Source of the DNA: Mesorhizobium sp. B2-3-4
GTDB taxonomy: Bacteria; Pseudomonadota; Alphaproteobacteria; Rhizobiales; Rhizobiaceae
Length of the DNA stretch: 64,000 bases
Assembly (NCBI RefSeq): GCF_006442315.1
Contig: NZ_VFVY01000005.1
Span: 1-64,000 of the forward strand
Reading direction: 5' to 3'
Shown here: positions 28,906 through 38,813 of the stretch, piece by piece
Numbering within the stretch: the stretch's first letter is position 1
Layout of the letters: each line of letters starts with the position of its first letter
Notes under the pieces: generated by a model
Databases searched by the model: none
The model's input: the letters and a program-made list of their open reading frames with translations, nothing else
What the model was told of the DNA's origin: nothing
Made by a program: the position numbers and the translations under genes

Positions 28906-30192
28906 TCACCGGCCGAAGAAGCGCCGGAACCGTTGCAGGCGGCGCTTCGACTTGCTTTGCCTTACAAACTCTCGATGTTGGTCGAAGGGCACTTCATAGA
29001 GGCCGCACTGCTGGCATCCCTCGGTTTTGCCGCATACCGGAACCCAGCACTGGACGTCGTGAGTCCAGGCGAGCGGGATACGCTCCAAATGAAGATTGGA
29101 AGAACTCTTCAAGAGGATCAATTCGCCGGGCACCGCTGTCCGCCTGATATGATCGGAGACCTCTTTCGGCGTGCGCAATTCGACGAAGCGGCCACTGTCG
29201 CGATCGCTCTGGCTGGCCTTCGAGCGATGGGCATGCTCGCCGACATAGATCACCTGGTTCGAGATCTCACGCGCGCTTTTATAGGCGCGAGCGTATTTTG
29301 CGTCCGAGTCGGTAAAGTCCGACAGCTGGCCAAGCACGATCCGCTTTTCACCAAGGGTTGATTTTGCCAGCATATCCAAGGCAAGAGGCAGCGAATGCCA
29401 GGGCGCCTTGACGGAATCCACGATGAAGTGCGGCCCGCCTTCGACGATGACAAGCTGGCACCGGTTTGCCACGGGATCAAACGTTTCGATCCTGCGCTCG
29501 ACTGTCTGCGAAGGCACTCCAAGCTCGAGGGCGGTGGCCGCAGCTGCCGCAGTCGGCAGCCAGAAATGCTCGCCCGGGAATGGGGTTTTGAGATCGAGCG
29601 TACCGCCACGCCAGTGTAACTTGAAACCGAGCATGCGGGGATAGCTGGCACTGACCCCGGTGACGCGGTAGTCAGCCGCTTCCGACTCGCCGAATGTGAC
29701 GAAGCGTTGCGCTGTTCCGGATGCCATGGCCAGCACGTGGGGATCATCGGCGTTGAGCACGGCGAAGCCGCCCGGCTCCAGTGCCTCGACGAGTGCGCCT
29801 TTTTCGCGAGCGACGGTCTCTAGGGTTCTGAAACTGGAGACATGCTCAAGCCGGACCATTGTCACGACAGCCACATGCGGCCGCAACATTTCTGCCTTGG
29901 GCCTGATGGAATTGATTCCCGACGCCGATACCTCGACGACCACATAATTCACATCCGCGGGCCGCCGCGACAGCATTCTCGACAGCATCTCCAGCGAATG
30001 GAAAAGAAGCTGCACGTGGACCGAACCATGGCCGGCCAATATGTGGCCAAGCAGCGCCGTGACGGTCGATTTGCCCGAGCTGCCGGTGACGCCTATGAAG
30101 GTCGCCCTGCTTTTCGAGCGCGCGCGCCTTGCCTGGTAAGCCCTCAGGCGTTGCCTAAGGGTTTGGCGAACTTTCCGCAGTTTCCCACTCAT
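28906..30192 (-). CDS. Orphan MurF-like ATP-dependent ligase with Cys-rich C-terminus
   Basis: 428 residues from ATG 30192 (a TTG at 30252 would add 20). The Mur ligase P-loop GVTGSSGKSTVTALLGHIL (about 33-51), central-domain motifs VVVEVSASGINSI and LEHVSSF, NADDP (adenine contact), and the C-terminal ligase domain with DSVKAPWHSLPLALDMLA (about 265-282). It is not in a dcw cluster. The tail ends CGKTEGCQQCGLYEVPFDQH then a strongly basic helix (SKSKRRLQRFRRFFGR). Mur ligases form amide bonds through acyl-phosphates; the substrate here is unknown. It lies 88 bases after an SDR gene on the same strand, possibly one transcript. Confidence 0.75.
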   Translation of the reverse strand: MSGKLRKVRQTLRQRLRAYQARRARSKSRATFIGVTGSSGKSTVTALLGHILAGHGSVHVQLLFHSLEMLSRMLSRRPADVNYVVVEVSASGINSIRPKAEMLRPHVAVVTMVRLEHVSSFRTLETVAREKGALVEALEPGGFAVLNADDPHVLAMASGTAQRFVTFGESEAADYRVTGVSASYPRMLGFKLHWRGGTLDLKTPFPGEHFWLPTAAAAATALELGVPSQTVERRIETFDPVANRCQLVIVEGGPHFIVDSVKAPWHSLPLALDMLAKSTLGEKRIVLGQLSDFTDSDAKYARAYKSAREISNQVIYVGEHAHRSKASQSDRDSGRFVELRTPKEVSDHIRRTAVPGELILLKSSSNLHLERIPLAWTHDVQCWVPVCGKTEGCQQCGLYEVPFDQHREFVRQSKSKRRLQRFRRFFGR

Positions 30193-30280
30193 CGCGCCGC
30201 CGGATGTCTCGAGCCTTCGCAGCTTATGCCTTCTCGCGAATGGCCAAGTCAAACCGCGGCCATCCGTAGCGCGGGGCAGG

Positions 30281-31027
30281 TCAGATACAGCGTCCGCCGT
30301 CTACTTCCAGCGCCACACCGGTGATGAAGGCGGCTTCGTCGGAGGCTAACCAGAGTGCGGCATTGGCGATGTCGAGTGGCGTCGACAGCCGCCCGAGCGG
30401 GATCGAGGCACGAAACTGATCGCGCATCTCGGGCGTGTCGACGCCCATGAATTTCTCCAGCATGCCGGTCTCGCCGGCCACCGGGCAAAGGCAGTTGACG
30501 CGGATGTTCTTCGGCGCGAGTTCCACTGCCATCGATTTGGTGGCGGTGATCGCCCAGCCCTTCGAGGCATTGTACCAGGTGAGGCCAGGCCGGGGCCGCA
30601 GGCCAGCAGTGGATGCCGTGGTGAGGATGACGCCGCCGCCCTGCCGCTCCATGATCGGCACGACGGCAAGGGCGGCGTGATAGATCGCCTTCATATTGAC
30701 GGCAGTGATCAAGTCGAAGGTTTCCTCGTCGACCTTGAGCATGTCGCCATTGCGATGGGTGAATCCGGCATTGTTGACCATGATGTCGATGCGGCCGAAG
30801 GCGCTTTTCGCGGCATAGACCATCTCGTCGAATTCGGAGCGCAACGAAACATCGGTCTGCGTCCAGATCGCCGCGTCGCCGATCTCGCCGGCGACGCGTT
30901 GCGCGCCCTTGGCGTTGAGATCGGCCACGACCACCCTGGCACCCTCTTGCGCGAAGCGCTTGGCCATGCCTTCGCCAAAACCCGACGCCGCGCCGGTGAT
31001 AACGGCCACCTTGTTCTCCAGACGCAT
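30281..31027 (-). CDS. Short-chain dehydrogenase/reductase
   Basis: 248 residues from MRLENKVAVITGAA; GGAG about ten bases upstream supports this ATG over 31054. Cofactor motif TGAASGFGEGMA (about 11-22), NNAG (about 88), catalytic Ser in TTAST and YNASKGW (Tyr and Lys near 152-156), and the C-terminal GVALEVDGGRCI. A classical FabG-like SDR; NAD preference is plausible from the Asp after strand 2 (VVVADLN). Substrate unknown. Located upstream of the Mur-like ligase on the same strand. Confidence 0.85.
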   Translation of the reverse strand: MRLENKVAVITGAASGFGEGMAKRFAQEGARVVVADLNAKGAQRVAGEIGDAAIWTQTDVSLRSEFDEMVYAAKSAFGRIDIMVNNAGFTHRNGDMLKVDEETFDLITAVNMKAIYHAALAVVPIMERQGGGVILTTASTAGLRPRPGLTWYNASKGWAITATKSMAVELAPKNIRVNCLCPVAGETGMLEKFMGVDTPEMRDQFRASIPLGRLSTPLDIANAALWLASDEAAFITGVALEVDGGRCI

Positions 31028-31338
31028 ATGCTTACCGCTCCTTGGCTTGATCACGCGCTTATACGAAAGAGCTGGCGGCGCAGGTCGACCCCGCGACGGA
31101 TGCAGCGCTGATTTCTCCCTTAGCTTTCGTCACATTCACGTTCTATGCTGCAGGTGCGAAAGCTTCCGGAGTCTTCGTTCATCGACAAGCCTCCAGGTGG
31201 CCTCAGTGTCAAGCGCACATGTGGACCGAAGCAATTTCCAGCGATTGGTCCTCGATGTGACACCATGGCACTGGAAAATTTAAATCGATTAGAATATATC
31301 AGCCGCGTACTCGCGACCGGCGTCAGAGCGGACAGACC

Positions 31339-32811
31339 ATGACCAGCCAGATCATCCCCGTCGACCCTTTCGACTTCATCATTTTCGGCGGCACCGGCGA
31401 CCTGTCGGAACGCAAGCTTCTGCCGTCGCTCTACTACCGCCAGCGCGACCACCAATTCTCCGAGCCGACGCGCATCATCGGCACGTCGCGCTCGAAAATG
31501 AGCGATGAGGAATTCCAGGCCTTCGCCAAGCAGGCGATTTCGGACCATGTCAAACCGGCCGACATCGATGCCAAGGAGCTGAAGACCTTTCTCGCGCGGC
31601 TTTCCTACGTCTCGGCCGATGCGACGAGCGGCGCGGGTTTCGACAAGCTCAAGAAGGCGATCGGCGAGAGCGACAGCATCCGCGCCTTCTATCTGGCCGT
31701 GGCGCCGGCGCTGTTCGGCGACATCTCGCATAAGCTCAAGGAGCACAATCTGATCACGCCGAATTCGCGCATCGTGCTTGAGAAGCCGATCGGCCGCGAC
31801 CTGGCCTCGGCGCAGGCGCTCAACGATCTCGTCGGCGACGATTTCCACGAAAGCCAGATTTTCCGCATCGACCACTATCTCGGCAAGGAGACGGTGCAGA
31901 ACCTGATGGCGCTGCGTTTTGCCAACGCGCTTTACGAACCGCTGTGGAACTCTGCCCATATCGACCACGTGCAGATCACCGTCGCCGAGACCGTGGGGCT
32001 CGAGGACCGCGTCACCTACTACGACAAGGCCGGCGCGCTGCGTGACATGGTGCAGAACCACATGCTGCAGCTGCTTTGCCTGGTTGCCATGGAAGCGCCG
32101 TCGTCGATGGACGCCGATGCCGTGCGTGACGAGAAGCTGAAAGTGCTGCGGGCGCTGAAGCGCATCAACGGCAATGAGGCGCCCAAGCACACGGTGCGCG
32201 GCCAGTACCGCGCCGGCGCCTCCGCCGGCGGGCCGGTGAAGGGCTATGTCGAGGAGCTCGGCAAGGACAGCAACACCGAGACCTTCGTCGCCATCAAGGC
32301 CGAGATCGGCACCTGGCGTTGGGCGGGCGTCCCTTTCTATCTCAGGACCGGCAAGCGGCTGGCGACCCGGGTTTCGGAAATCGTCATCGAATTCAAGCCG
32401 ATCCCGCATTCGATCTTCGGCGACAGCGGCGCCGGACCGATCTTCGCCAACCAGCTCGTCATCCGGCTGCAGCCGGACGAAGGCGTCAAGCAGTTCATCA
32501 TGATCAAGGATCCGGGTCCGGGCGGCATGCGGCTGCGCCAGATTTCGCTCGACATGAGTTTCGCGCAGTCTTTCGACGGCCGTGCTCCCGATGCCTATGA
32601 ACGGCTGATCATGGATGTGATCCGCGGCAACCAGACCCTGTTTATGCGCCGCGACGAGGTCGAGGCCGCCTGGAAATGGATCGACCCGATCCAGAATGCC
32701 TGGGAAGGCGCCAAGCAGGAAGCACAGGGCTATACGGCAGGCACATGGGGGCCATCGGCCTCGATAGCGCTGATCGAACGTGACGGGCGGACATGGCACG
32801 AGAGCAATTGA
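31339..32811 (+). CDS. zwf: Glucose-6-phosphate 1-dehydrogenase
   Basis: 490 residues. NADP site FGGTGDLSERKLLPSLY (about 14-30), catalytic RIDHYLGKE (about 175-183) and the substrate-binding C-terminal half. It oxidises glucose 6-phosphate to 6-phosphogluconolactone, generating NADPH at the entrance of the Entner-Doudoroff route used by rhizobia. First gene of zwf-pgl-edd. The 280-base region upstream is AT-rich near 31270-31305 and should contain the promoter. Confidence 0.97.
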   Translation: MTSQIIPVDPFDFIIFGGTGDLSERKLLPSLYYRQRDHQFSEPTRIIGTSRSKMSDEEFQAFAKQAISDHVKPADIDAKELKTFLARLSYVSADATSGAGFDKLKKAIGESDSIRAFYLAVAPALFGDISHKLKEHNLITPNSRIVLEKPIGRDLASAQALNDLVGDDFHESQIFRIDHYLGKETVQNLMALRFANALYEPLWNSAHIDHVQITVAETVGLEDRVTYYDKAGALRDMVQNHMLQLLCLVAMEAPSSMDADAVRDEKLKVLRALKRINGNEAPKHTVRGQYRAGASAGGPVKGYVEELGKDSNTETFVAIKAEIGTWRWAGVPFYLRTGKRLATRVSEIVIEFKPIPHSIFGDSGAGPIFANQLVIRLQPDEGVKQFIMIKDPGPGGMRLRQISLDMSFAQSFDGRAPDAYERLIMDVIRGNQTLFMRRDEVEAAWKWIDPIQNAWEGAKQEAQGYTAGTWGPSASIALIERDGRTWHESN

Positions 32812-33509
32812 ACGGCGCCAGCTACGGCTGGAACGCGTTTCCCGACCGTCCGCAACTGGCCGCCGCACTGGCCGGCCGCGTTGCCGACCGGCTGTCCAAG
32901 GCGATCGCGGAGCGCGGCACGGCGTTGCTGGCTGTCTCCGGCGGCACGACACCGGCAAAGTTCTTCGCCGCGCTATCGGCGGTGCCGATCGCCTGGGACA
33001 AGGTGATCGTGACGCTGGTCGACGAACGTTTCGTGCCGGCGTCCTCGCCGCGTTCCAACGCAGGGCTGGTTGCCGCAAACCTGTTGCAGAATGCGGCCAA
33101 GGCGGCGCGCTTCGTGCCGCTCTATCACGAGGCGGAGAGCATCGAGGACGCGGCAGAGGCCGACAGCGGCGCGCTGCGGGCGCTGCCCTGGCCGCTTGAC
33201 GTGGTTCTCCTGGGGATGGGCGGCGACGGACATACCGCCTCCTTCTTCCCCGACGCCGGCAATCTTGCGGAATTGCTCGATCCTTCCTCGTCGAGGATCG
33301 TTCTGCCCGTGCACGCGGCAAGCGGCGGAGAGCCGCGGCTGACGCTTTCCATGGCGCGGATCATCTCCGCCGGGTTCATCGCGCTTCAGATCGAAGGCGA
33401 GGACAAGCGCACCGCGTTCGACGGCGCGATGGGTCCCGGCGCGGCGAAGCCCATCCGCAAGGTGCTCGATGCGGCGCCGATACCGGTAGAGGTGTTCTGG
33501 GCACCCTGA
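32793..33509 (+). CDS. pgl: 6-phosphogluconolactonase
   Basis: 238 residues. [13 protein letters not shown] (about 50-62) and [13 protein letters not shown] (about 77-89) are the phosphosugar-binding motifs of the DevB/Pgl type, and [15 protein letters not shown] (about 139-153) is the catalytic segment. It hydrolyses 6-phosphogluconolactone to 6-phosphogluconate. The ATG lies inside the end of zwf (19-base overlap), so translation is probably coupled. Length is usual (230-245). Confidence 0.95.
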   Translation: MAREQLNGASYGWNAFPDRPQLAAALAGRVADRLSKAIAERGTALLAVSGGTTPAKFFAALSAVPIAWDKVIVTLVDERFVPASSPRSNAGLVAANLLQNAAKAARFVPLYHEAESIEDAAEADSGALRALPWPLDVVLLGMGGDGHTASFFPDAGNLAELLDPSSSRIVLPVHAASGGEPRLTLSMARIISAGFIALQIEGEDKRTAFDGAMGPGAAKPIRKVLDAAPIPVEVFWAP

Positions 33510-33570
33510 TTTCAACGTGACCGCCCCGATGGCGCTGGGAGGACGCCTGCCGGGTTTGAAAGGACGGACC

Positions 33571-35394
33571 ATGACCGCAAGACGCGACATCGAAGCCATC
33601 ACGGAGCGCATCCGCCAACGCTCGAAGGCAGGCCGGGAGGCCTATCTCGGCCGCATCGCCGGCGCGTCGAACCAGACCGCCAACCGGGCGGTGCTGTCCT
33701 GCGGCAATCTCGCCCATGGATTTGCGGTGTGCAGCCCGTCGGAAAAGCTGGCGCTCGGCGCCGACAAGGTGCCCAATCTCGGCATCATCACTTCCTACAA
33801 CGACATGCTGTCGGCGCATCAGCCCTTTGAAACCTACCCATCCCTGATCAAGGAGGCCGCGCGCGAGGCGGGCGGCATCGCCCAGGTTGCCGGAGGCGTA
33901 CCGGCAATGTGCGATGGCGTGACGCAAGGCCAGCCCGGCATGGAGCTGTCGCTGTTTTCGCGCGACGTGATCGCCATGGCGGCGGCAATCGGCCTGTCGC
34001 ATAACATGTTCGACGCCGCCGTCTATCTCGGCGTCTGCGACAAGATCGTGCCGGGACTGGTGATCGCGGCCCTGACCTTCGGCCATCTGCCGGCGGTGTT
34101 CATTCCGGCCGGCCCGATGACGACCGGCCTGCCCAACGACGAGAAGGCCAAGGTCCGCCAGCTCTATGCCGAGGGCAAGGCGGGACGCGCCGAACTGTTG
34201 GAGGCCGAGTCCAAATCCTACCATGGGCCGGGCACCTGCACCTTCTACGGCACGGCCAATTCCAACCAGATGCTGATGGAGATCATGGGCCTGCACATGC
34301 CGGGCGCCTCCTTCGTCAACCCCGGCACGCCGCTGCGCGATGCCTTGACCCGCGAGGCGACGAAGCGGGCGCTGGCGATCACCGCGCTCGCCAATGCCTA
34401 TACGCCGGTCGGTCGCATGATCGACGAGCGTTCGATCGTCAACGGCGTCGTCGGCCTGCACGCCACCGGCGGGTCCACCAACCACACCATCCATCTGATC
34501 GCCATGGCCGCCGCCGCCGGCATCGCGCTGACCTGGCAGGATATTTCCGATCTCTCGGAAGCGGTGCCGCTGCTGGCGCGCGTCTATCCGAACGGGCTTG
34601 CCGATGTGAACCATTTCCATGCCGCCGGCGGCCTCGGCTTCCTGATCCGCGAACTGCTCGACGAAGGCGTCCTGCATGAGGACGTGCAGACGATCTGGGG
34701 CGAAGGCCTGCGGCCTTACGCCGTCGAAGCAAAGCTCGGCGCCGATGGCAGCGTGGTGCGCGAGGCCTCGCCGCGCGCCAGCGGCGATGAAAAGGTGCTG
34801 GCGCCGTTCGACAAGGCGTTCCAGCCGACCGGCGGCCTCAAGGTGCTGGCGGGCAATCTCGGTCACGCCGTTATCAAGACCTCCGCCGTCAAGCCGGAGC
34901 GGCGCGTCATCGAGGCGCCGGCCAAGGTGTTCGACAGCCAGCAGGGGTTGAACGACGCGTTCAAGGCGGGCACGCTGACCGGCGACTTCATCGCCGTCAT
35001 CCGCTTCCAGGGACCGAAGGCCAACGGCATGCCGGAACTGCACAAGCTGACCACCGTGCTCGGCATCCTGCAGGATCGCGGCCAGCGCGTGGCCCTGGTC
35101 ACGGATGGGCGCATGTCGGGTGCTTCCGGCAAGGTGCCGGCGGCAATCCATGTGACGCCGGAAGCGGTCGAAGAAGGCCCGATCGCGCGCATCCATGACG
35201 GCGACATCATCCGCCTCGATGCCGATGCCGGCACGCTGGAGGTGCTGGTACCGGGAACCGAATTCGCCCTGCGCCGCACCGCCGAGGCCGATCTCATCGG
35301 CAACGAGTTCGGCTTCGGCCGCGAGCTGTTCGCGGGATTGCGGCAGCTGGTGGGCCGCGCCGATCACGGTGCCAGCGCCTTCGGGACCGCGTGA
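33571..35394 (+). CDS. edd: 6-phosphogluconate dehydratase
   Basis: 607 residues from [14 protein letters not shown]; the frame is open 18 codons further upstream but those are not family-like. IlvD/Edd family iron-sulfur enzyme: Cys in LSCGNLAHG, in [15 protein letters not shown] and in [15 protein letters not shown] coordinate the cluster, and [18 protein letters not shown] is the C-terminal signature. It makes 2-keto-3-deoxy-6-phosphogluconate, the key Entner-Doudoroff intermediate. Third gene of the operon, 61 bases after pgl. The aldolase eda is not in the window. Confidence 0.96.
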   Translation: MTARRDIEAITERIRQRSKAGREAYLGRIAGASNQTANRAVLSCGNLAHGFAVCSPSEKLALGADKVPNLGIITSYNDMLSAHQPFETYPSLIKEAAREAGGIAQVAGGVPAMCDGVTQGQPGMELSLFSRDVIAMAAAIGLSHNMFDAAVYLGVCDKIVPGLVIAALTFGHLPAVFIPAGPMTTGLPNDEKAKVRQLYAEGKAGRAELLEAESKSYHGPGTCTFYGTANSNQMLMEIMGLHMPGASFVNPGTPLRDALTREATKRALAITALANAYTPVGRMIDERSIVNGVVGLHATGGSTNHTIHLIAMAAAAGIALTWQDISDLSEAVPLLARVYPNGLADVNHFHAAGGLGFLIRELLDEGVLHEDVQTIWGEGLRPYAVEAKLGADGSVVREASPRASGDEKVLAPFDKAFQPTGGLKVLAGNLGHAVIKTSAVKPERRVIEAPAKVFDSQQGLNDAFKAGTLTGDFIAVIRFQGPKANGMPELHKLTTVLGILQDRGQRVALVTDGRMSGASGKVPAAIHVTPEAVEEGPIARIHDGDIIRLDADAGTLEVLVPGTEFALRRTAEADLIGNEFGFGRELFAGLRQLVGRADHGASAFGTA

Positions 35395-35414
35395 GCTTGC
35401 CGACTCCCACATGG

Positions 35415-35442
35415 AAAAGGGCGGTGAAGAACCGCCCTTTTT
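35415..35442. terminator. Bidirectional terminator between edd and the VWA gene
   Basis: An 11-bp stem AAAAGGGCGGT (35415-35425) with its complement at 35431-35441 and a GAAGA loop. A-T pairs at the base give T-runs in both directions, fitting the two convergent genes. Confidence 0.88.
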
Positions 35443-35463
35443 GGCTTCTTTCTCAACCCGACG

Positions 35464-37131
35464 TTACTCGACCTTGAGCTCGGTTCGCTCGCCGGCTTTC
35501 ATCGTGAAGGGCGTTTCCTTGTCGGCCTTGTCGGTGGTGAAGTTGGTAACGAGCACGTAGTCGCCCGCCGCCAGCGTGGTCTGCATCTTCTCCCCATAGG
35601 CGTAGGTCACCTGCTTGCGCTCGCCCTGGATGTTCTTCTTGGCCTCATAGATCTTGAAGCCATCCGCGCCTGGCGCGTCGACGGCCAGGACGCCCGCGTT
35701 CAGGGTCACGTTGACGTCGGTCATCTGGCCGACCGTCACGCTGAAGGGCTGTTCGGTGGACACGGCCTGCACGTCGACGCCCATCACATAGTCGCCGGGC
35801 GGCAGGTCGAACTGGCTGTCGGCGCCATAGGCGTAGGTCACCTGATCGCGGGTGCCGTCGAGCTTCTTGGCCGCCTTGTAGACCTTCCAGGACACGTCCG
35901 TTTCGGCTTTCTCGCCGCCCTGGGTATAAAACGCGTTGGCCTTGGCCTTGCCGACGCCGACGACGATGTCCTTGTCGACGACCTGACCGGCGACAAGCTG
36001 CAGCGTCTCGCTCGCCTCGCCGGCGCCCAGCTTCACGGTGATCTTGGTCTCACCCGCCGGGACGACGTATTTGACCTCGCCATAGTTTGAATCCGATGTG
36101 CCGCCGGGATAGGCGATGCTGATCTGTGCATTGCGGTCGACATCGGCCCCAGGCGCCGGCCGCGCATGGATGGAGATCTGCGCGGCGTTCAGGTTGAGCG
36201 CCAGCTCAGTTGCCTTGTCGGCTGTCAGCGAGACCTTCTGCTCGGCCTTGGCGGCGCCGCTCGAGGCGACGACGATGTAGTTGCCGGCAGCAAGATGGAA
36301 CTTGACCACGTTATAGCCGGAATCGACGTGGTCGCCGCTGGCCCCCTTGGCATCATCCTTGAAGACTTCGTAGTAGACATCGATCTTCGGCACCTCGCCG
36401 CCCTCTTTCAGGAACGCCTGCGGGATGAGGTTGTAGTCGACCTCGGCTGCTTTCGGTTCCGGAGCCGGTGCTGGTTCGGGAACCGGGGCCGGCGCAGGGG
36501 CTGGTGCCGGCGCGGCGACGGTTTCGACCAGCGCTTCCTGAAGCGCCTTTTCGTCCGAGGCCTGGATGTACTTGCCGCCGGTGTTTTCAGCCAGGCACGC
36601 GATCTGCTTGCCTTCATCGGCGGTCAGGCCGAAGCCGACGACGTCGGCCGTGAAGTCGACGCCGGACGCCTTGAGCTCCTTGCCGAGCGCACAGGGATCG
36701 CCGCCACAGGTCTCGAGCCCGTCGGTGATGAGGACGACCGTCGCCTTGTCCTCGGTGTATTTCAGCGCCTCGGCGGCCTGCTTGACGGCTGCCGTCAGCG
36801 GCGTCTTGCCGAGGAATTTCAAACTGTCGGCGGCGTCCGTAATGGCGCTTGCCGAACCCGCCTGTGGCGGCACGATGAGCTGGATGTCGTCGCAGCTGCC
36901 TTTTTCGCGATGGCCATAGGCCATGAAGCCGATCTCGTCGTCGGCGGGAACCGATTGAAGCACGGTCCGCAGCGATTCACGGGCGATTTCGAGCTTGGGC
37001 TTGCCGTCGATCTGCGCCCACATCGAGCCGGAGGCATCGAGAATGATGATGACCTTGTTCGCGGCGAAGCCGGCCGCCGTCATGAAAAACAGGAGGATCG
37101 CCGCAGCGACGCCCCGCGCAAGTACCGCCAT
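35464..37131 (-). CDS. Secreted von Willebrand factor A domain protein
   Basis: 555 residues from MAVLARGVAAAILLFFM; AGGAG precedes this ATG. A Sec signal peptide (cleavage near GFA/ANK) leads straight into a VWA domain (about 24-215) with an intact metal site (DASGSMW, TPLT, and the DGLETC segment). Three related beta-rich repeats follow (about 250-330, 385-465, 470-555) with VTYAYG and AAGDYV/PPGDYV motifs, separated by a Pro-rich linker (PAPAPAPAPVPEPAPAPEP). VWA proteins bind partners through the metal site; the periplasm is the likely place. A long open frame continues upstream to 38313 but overlaps the TPR gene and is spurious. Confidence 0.8.
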   Translation of the reverse strand: MAVLARGVAAAILLFFMTAAGFAANKVIIILDASGSMWAQIDGKPKLEIARESLRTVLQSVPADDEIGFMAYGHREKGSCDDIQLIVPPQAGSASAITDAADSLKFLGKTPLTAAVKQAAEALKYTEDKATVVLITDGLETCGGDPCALGKELKASGVDFTADVVGFGLTADEGKQIACLAENTGGKYIQASDEKALQEALVETVAAPAPAPAPAPVPEPAPAPEPKAAEVDYNLIPQAFLKEGGEVPKIDVYYEVFKDDAKGASGDHVDSGYNVVKFHLAAGNYIVVASSGAAKAEQKVSLTADKATELALNLNAAQISIHARPAPGADVDRNAQISIAYPGGTSDSNYGEVKYVVPAGETKITVKLGAGEASETLQLVAGQVVDKDIVVGVGKAKANAFYTQGGEKAETDVSWKVYKAAKKLDGTRDQVTYAYGADSQFDLPPGDYVMGVDVQAVSTEQPFSVTVGQMTDVNVTLNAGVLAVDAPGADGFKIYEAKKNIQGERKQVTYAYGEKMQTTLAAGDYVLVTNFTTDKADKETPFTMKAGERTELKVE

Positions 37132-37220
37132 CGAAATCTCCTGAGTTAGCCCCCGCATTCGCAGTGGCGAGGCTATTTGACGCCGCTGCGGTAGACAAGC
37201 CCGCCATGCCGCAATATCGC

Positions 37221-38654
37221 TCAGGCGCCGGGCAGCGGGGCCGGCCTGAAACCCTCGTGCTCGACAATGGCGCGATAGCGGGCGTCGGTCCTGAGCCCCT
37301 TGAAGGGAGGCTCGATGCGGATGCCCAGCATGTCGTCCTCCTTGCGCCGCAGAGCCTCCTGGAGGTAGCTGATCGCCTCGTCGTCGCGTCCCAGCATCGC
37401 CGCCGTGCCGGCCACCTTGTAGGCAGGCTCCAGGTTGTTTTCGTACTGGCGTTTCTGCTCGGCGTACATGGCCGACAGCAGGCCTGCGCCACCCGCTTCG
37501 CGCAAACCTTTCGCGGCCGCGTCGGCAATGGCCAGGCGCGCACCGTTGCTGGCAATCTCGGCTGCGCGCCGGTATTCGCGCAGGAAATCGGTGAACCGGC
37601 CCTGGTCGAGATAGATGGTGGCGAGATATTCCGGCGGAGAGCGCAGGTTCGGCTCGGCCTTGGCCAGTTGCTGGAGGATCATGACGGCGTCGTCGACGCG
37701 CCCGGCATAGAACAGGATAAGCGCCTTGTTGGCGACGATGGCGCGTGATTCCGGGTTCAGTTCCTGCGCCCTTGTGATCTCGCTCAGCGGCGTCGCCGTC
37801 TCGCCCGACACCAGCAAGGTCAAGGCATACCAGTGATGGGTCTGCGCGGCATCGGGATCGAGGCGGATGGCCTGTTCGAACAGCTCCCTGGATTTCGGGA
37901 AATCCTTCGTCCAGTAGAAGGTGGTGAAGGCAAGGGCGGCATAGGCGCCGGCATTGTCGGGATCGAGCGCTATCGCCCGTCCGGCGGCGGCGAGCGCGCG
38001 CGGATAGGCCTCGTTCGAAGGCATCAGCGTGAACTGGCTGACCGTGTTGTAGGCCTCGGCCAGCTTGACATAGGCGTCGGCATAATTCGGGTCGAGCGTC
38101 GTCGCCTCGGTCAAAAGCTGGATGGCGTGGGTGAGGCCATCGGCCTGCCGGGTGCCGAGATGATAGACGGCGTCGAGATAGAGGTTCTGGACCCGGGATT
38201 GGGGATGATAAACGATGCGTGCCGGCGGCGCGGCGGCATCGCGAGCCACGACGGCGCCGGCAAAGGCAGCCAGCACCATGGCGATCGCACCGAGGCCCAA
38301 TACCGTTCGCCAATGCGGTCCCGTCGTTCCCTTCAGAACGGCAGCGGCAGGCGCTTCGGGCACAACCGGCTTTGCCGCGATCGGCTCTTCCGCTAGCGCG
38401 GCCGTTTCGTCCTGTTGCGGGGGTTCATCGCCGCGCAACCAGGCCTCGAGCTCGTCCGTATAGGCAAAAACCAGGCTTCTGGCGCCGCCGGAAATGCGAT
38501 GCACGGGCAGTCCGCGCTGTTGCTCCCAGCGCCGCACCGTGCGCTCGTCACGTCCGAAAAACCCGGCGATTTCCTTCCAGTCGCGAAGGCGACGGTCGCG
38601 TTTGTTTGCCAAGGCCTGTCCCACTTGTCCCTTAACGCCCGTATCTGCCCGCAT
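37221..38654 (-). CDS. Membrane protein with N-terminal DNA-binding domain and TPR repeats (CadC-like layout)
   Basis: 477 residues from MRADTGVKGQVG (start uncertain; 38795 and 38696 are alternatives). An N-terminal excisionase/MerR-like winged helix (about 20-75, RDWKEIAGFFGRDERTVRRW ... EAWL) is followed by a Pro/Ala linker, one membrane helix (about 122-142, TVLGLGAIAMVLAAFAGAVV) and TPR-like repeats (about 165-460; GAYAALAFTTFYWTKDFPKS is one). This order resembles ToxR/CadC-type one-component regulators whose sensor lies in the periplasm. Upstream by 89 bases of the VWA gene on the same strand, so the two may be co-expressed or the former may control the latter. No known homologue function is claimed. 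Confidence 0.72.
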   Translation of the reverse strand: MRADTGVKGQVGQALANKRDRRLRDWKEIAGFFGRDERTVRRWEQQRGLPVHRISGGARSLVFAYTDELEAWLRGDEPPQQDETAALAEEPIAAKPVVPEAPAAAVLKGTTGPHWRTVLGLGAIAMVLAAFAGAVVARDAAAPPARIVYHPQSRVQNLYLDAVYHLGTRQADGLTHAIQLLTEATTLDPNYADAYVKLAEAYNTVSQFTLMPSNEAYPRALAAAGRAIALDPDNAGAYAALAFTTFYWTKDFPKSRELFEQAIRLDPDAAQTHHWYALTLLVSGETATPLSEITRAQELNPESRAIVANKALILFYAGRVDDAVMILQQLAKAEPNLRSPPEYLATIYLDQGRFTDFLREYRRAAEIASNGARLAIADAAAKGLREAGGAGLLSAMYAEQKRQYENNLEPAYKVAGTAAMLGRDDEAISYLQEALRRKEDDMLGIRIEPPFKGLRTDARYRAIVEHEGFRPAPLPGA

Positions 38655-38813
38655 TCGCCTGATGCCTCCAACATCAGGCCGGGCTAGCATCGCCATCGAC
38701 ATCGATGCTCGAAACCAACCGACGGTCCATTCCGGCGGGCAGCATTGCTTGGCCGGTCGCGGTTTTTCAACCCAGCGAAAAAGTGGGGTAGCCAAGGCTG
38801 CTTACAAGCCCGC

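Noticed and set aside
33376..35412. A 678-codon open frame on the minus strand across edd
   Set aside because: It is antisense to the unmistakable edd gene; its translation is rich in Arg, His and Gly with no domain, as expected from high-GC third-position bias.
37132..38313. N-terminal extension that would fuse the VWA protein to 394 extra residues
   Set aside because: It overlaps the TPR gene in another frame, is compositionally random, and the inner ATG has a ribosome binding site followed by a signal peptide.
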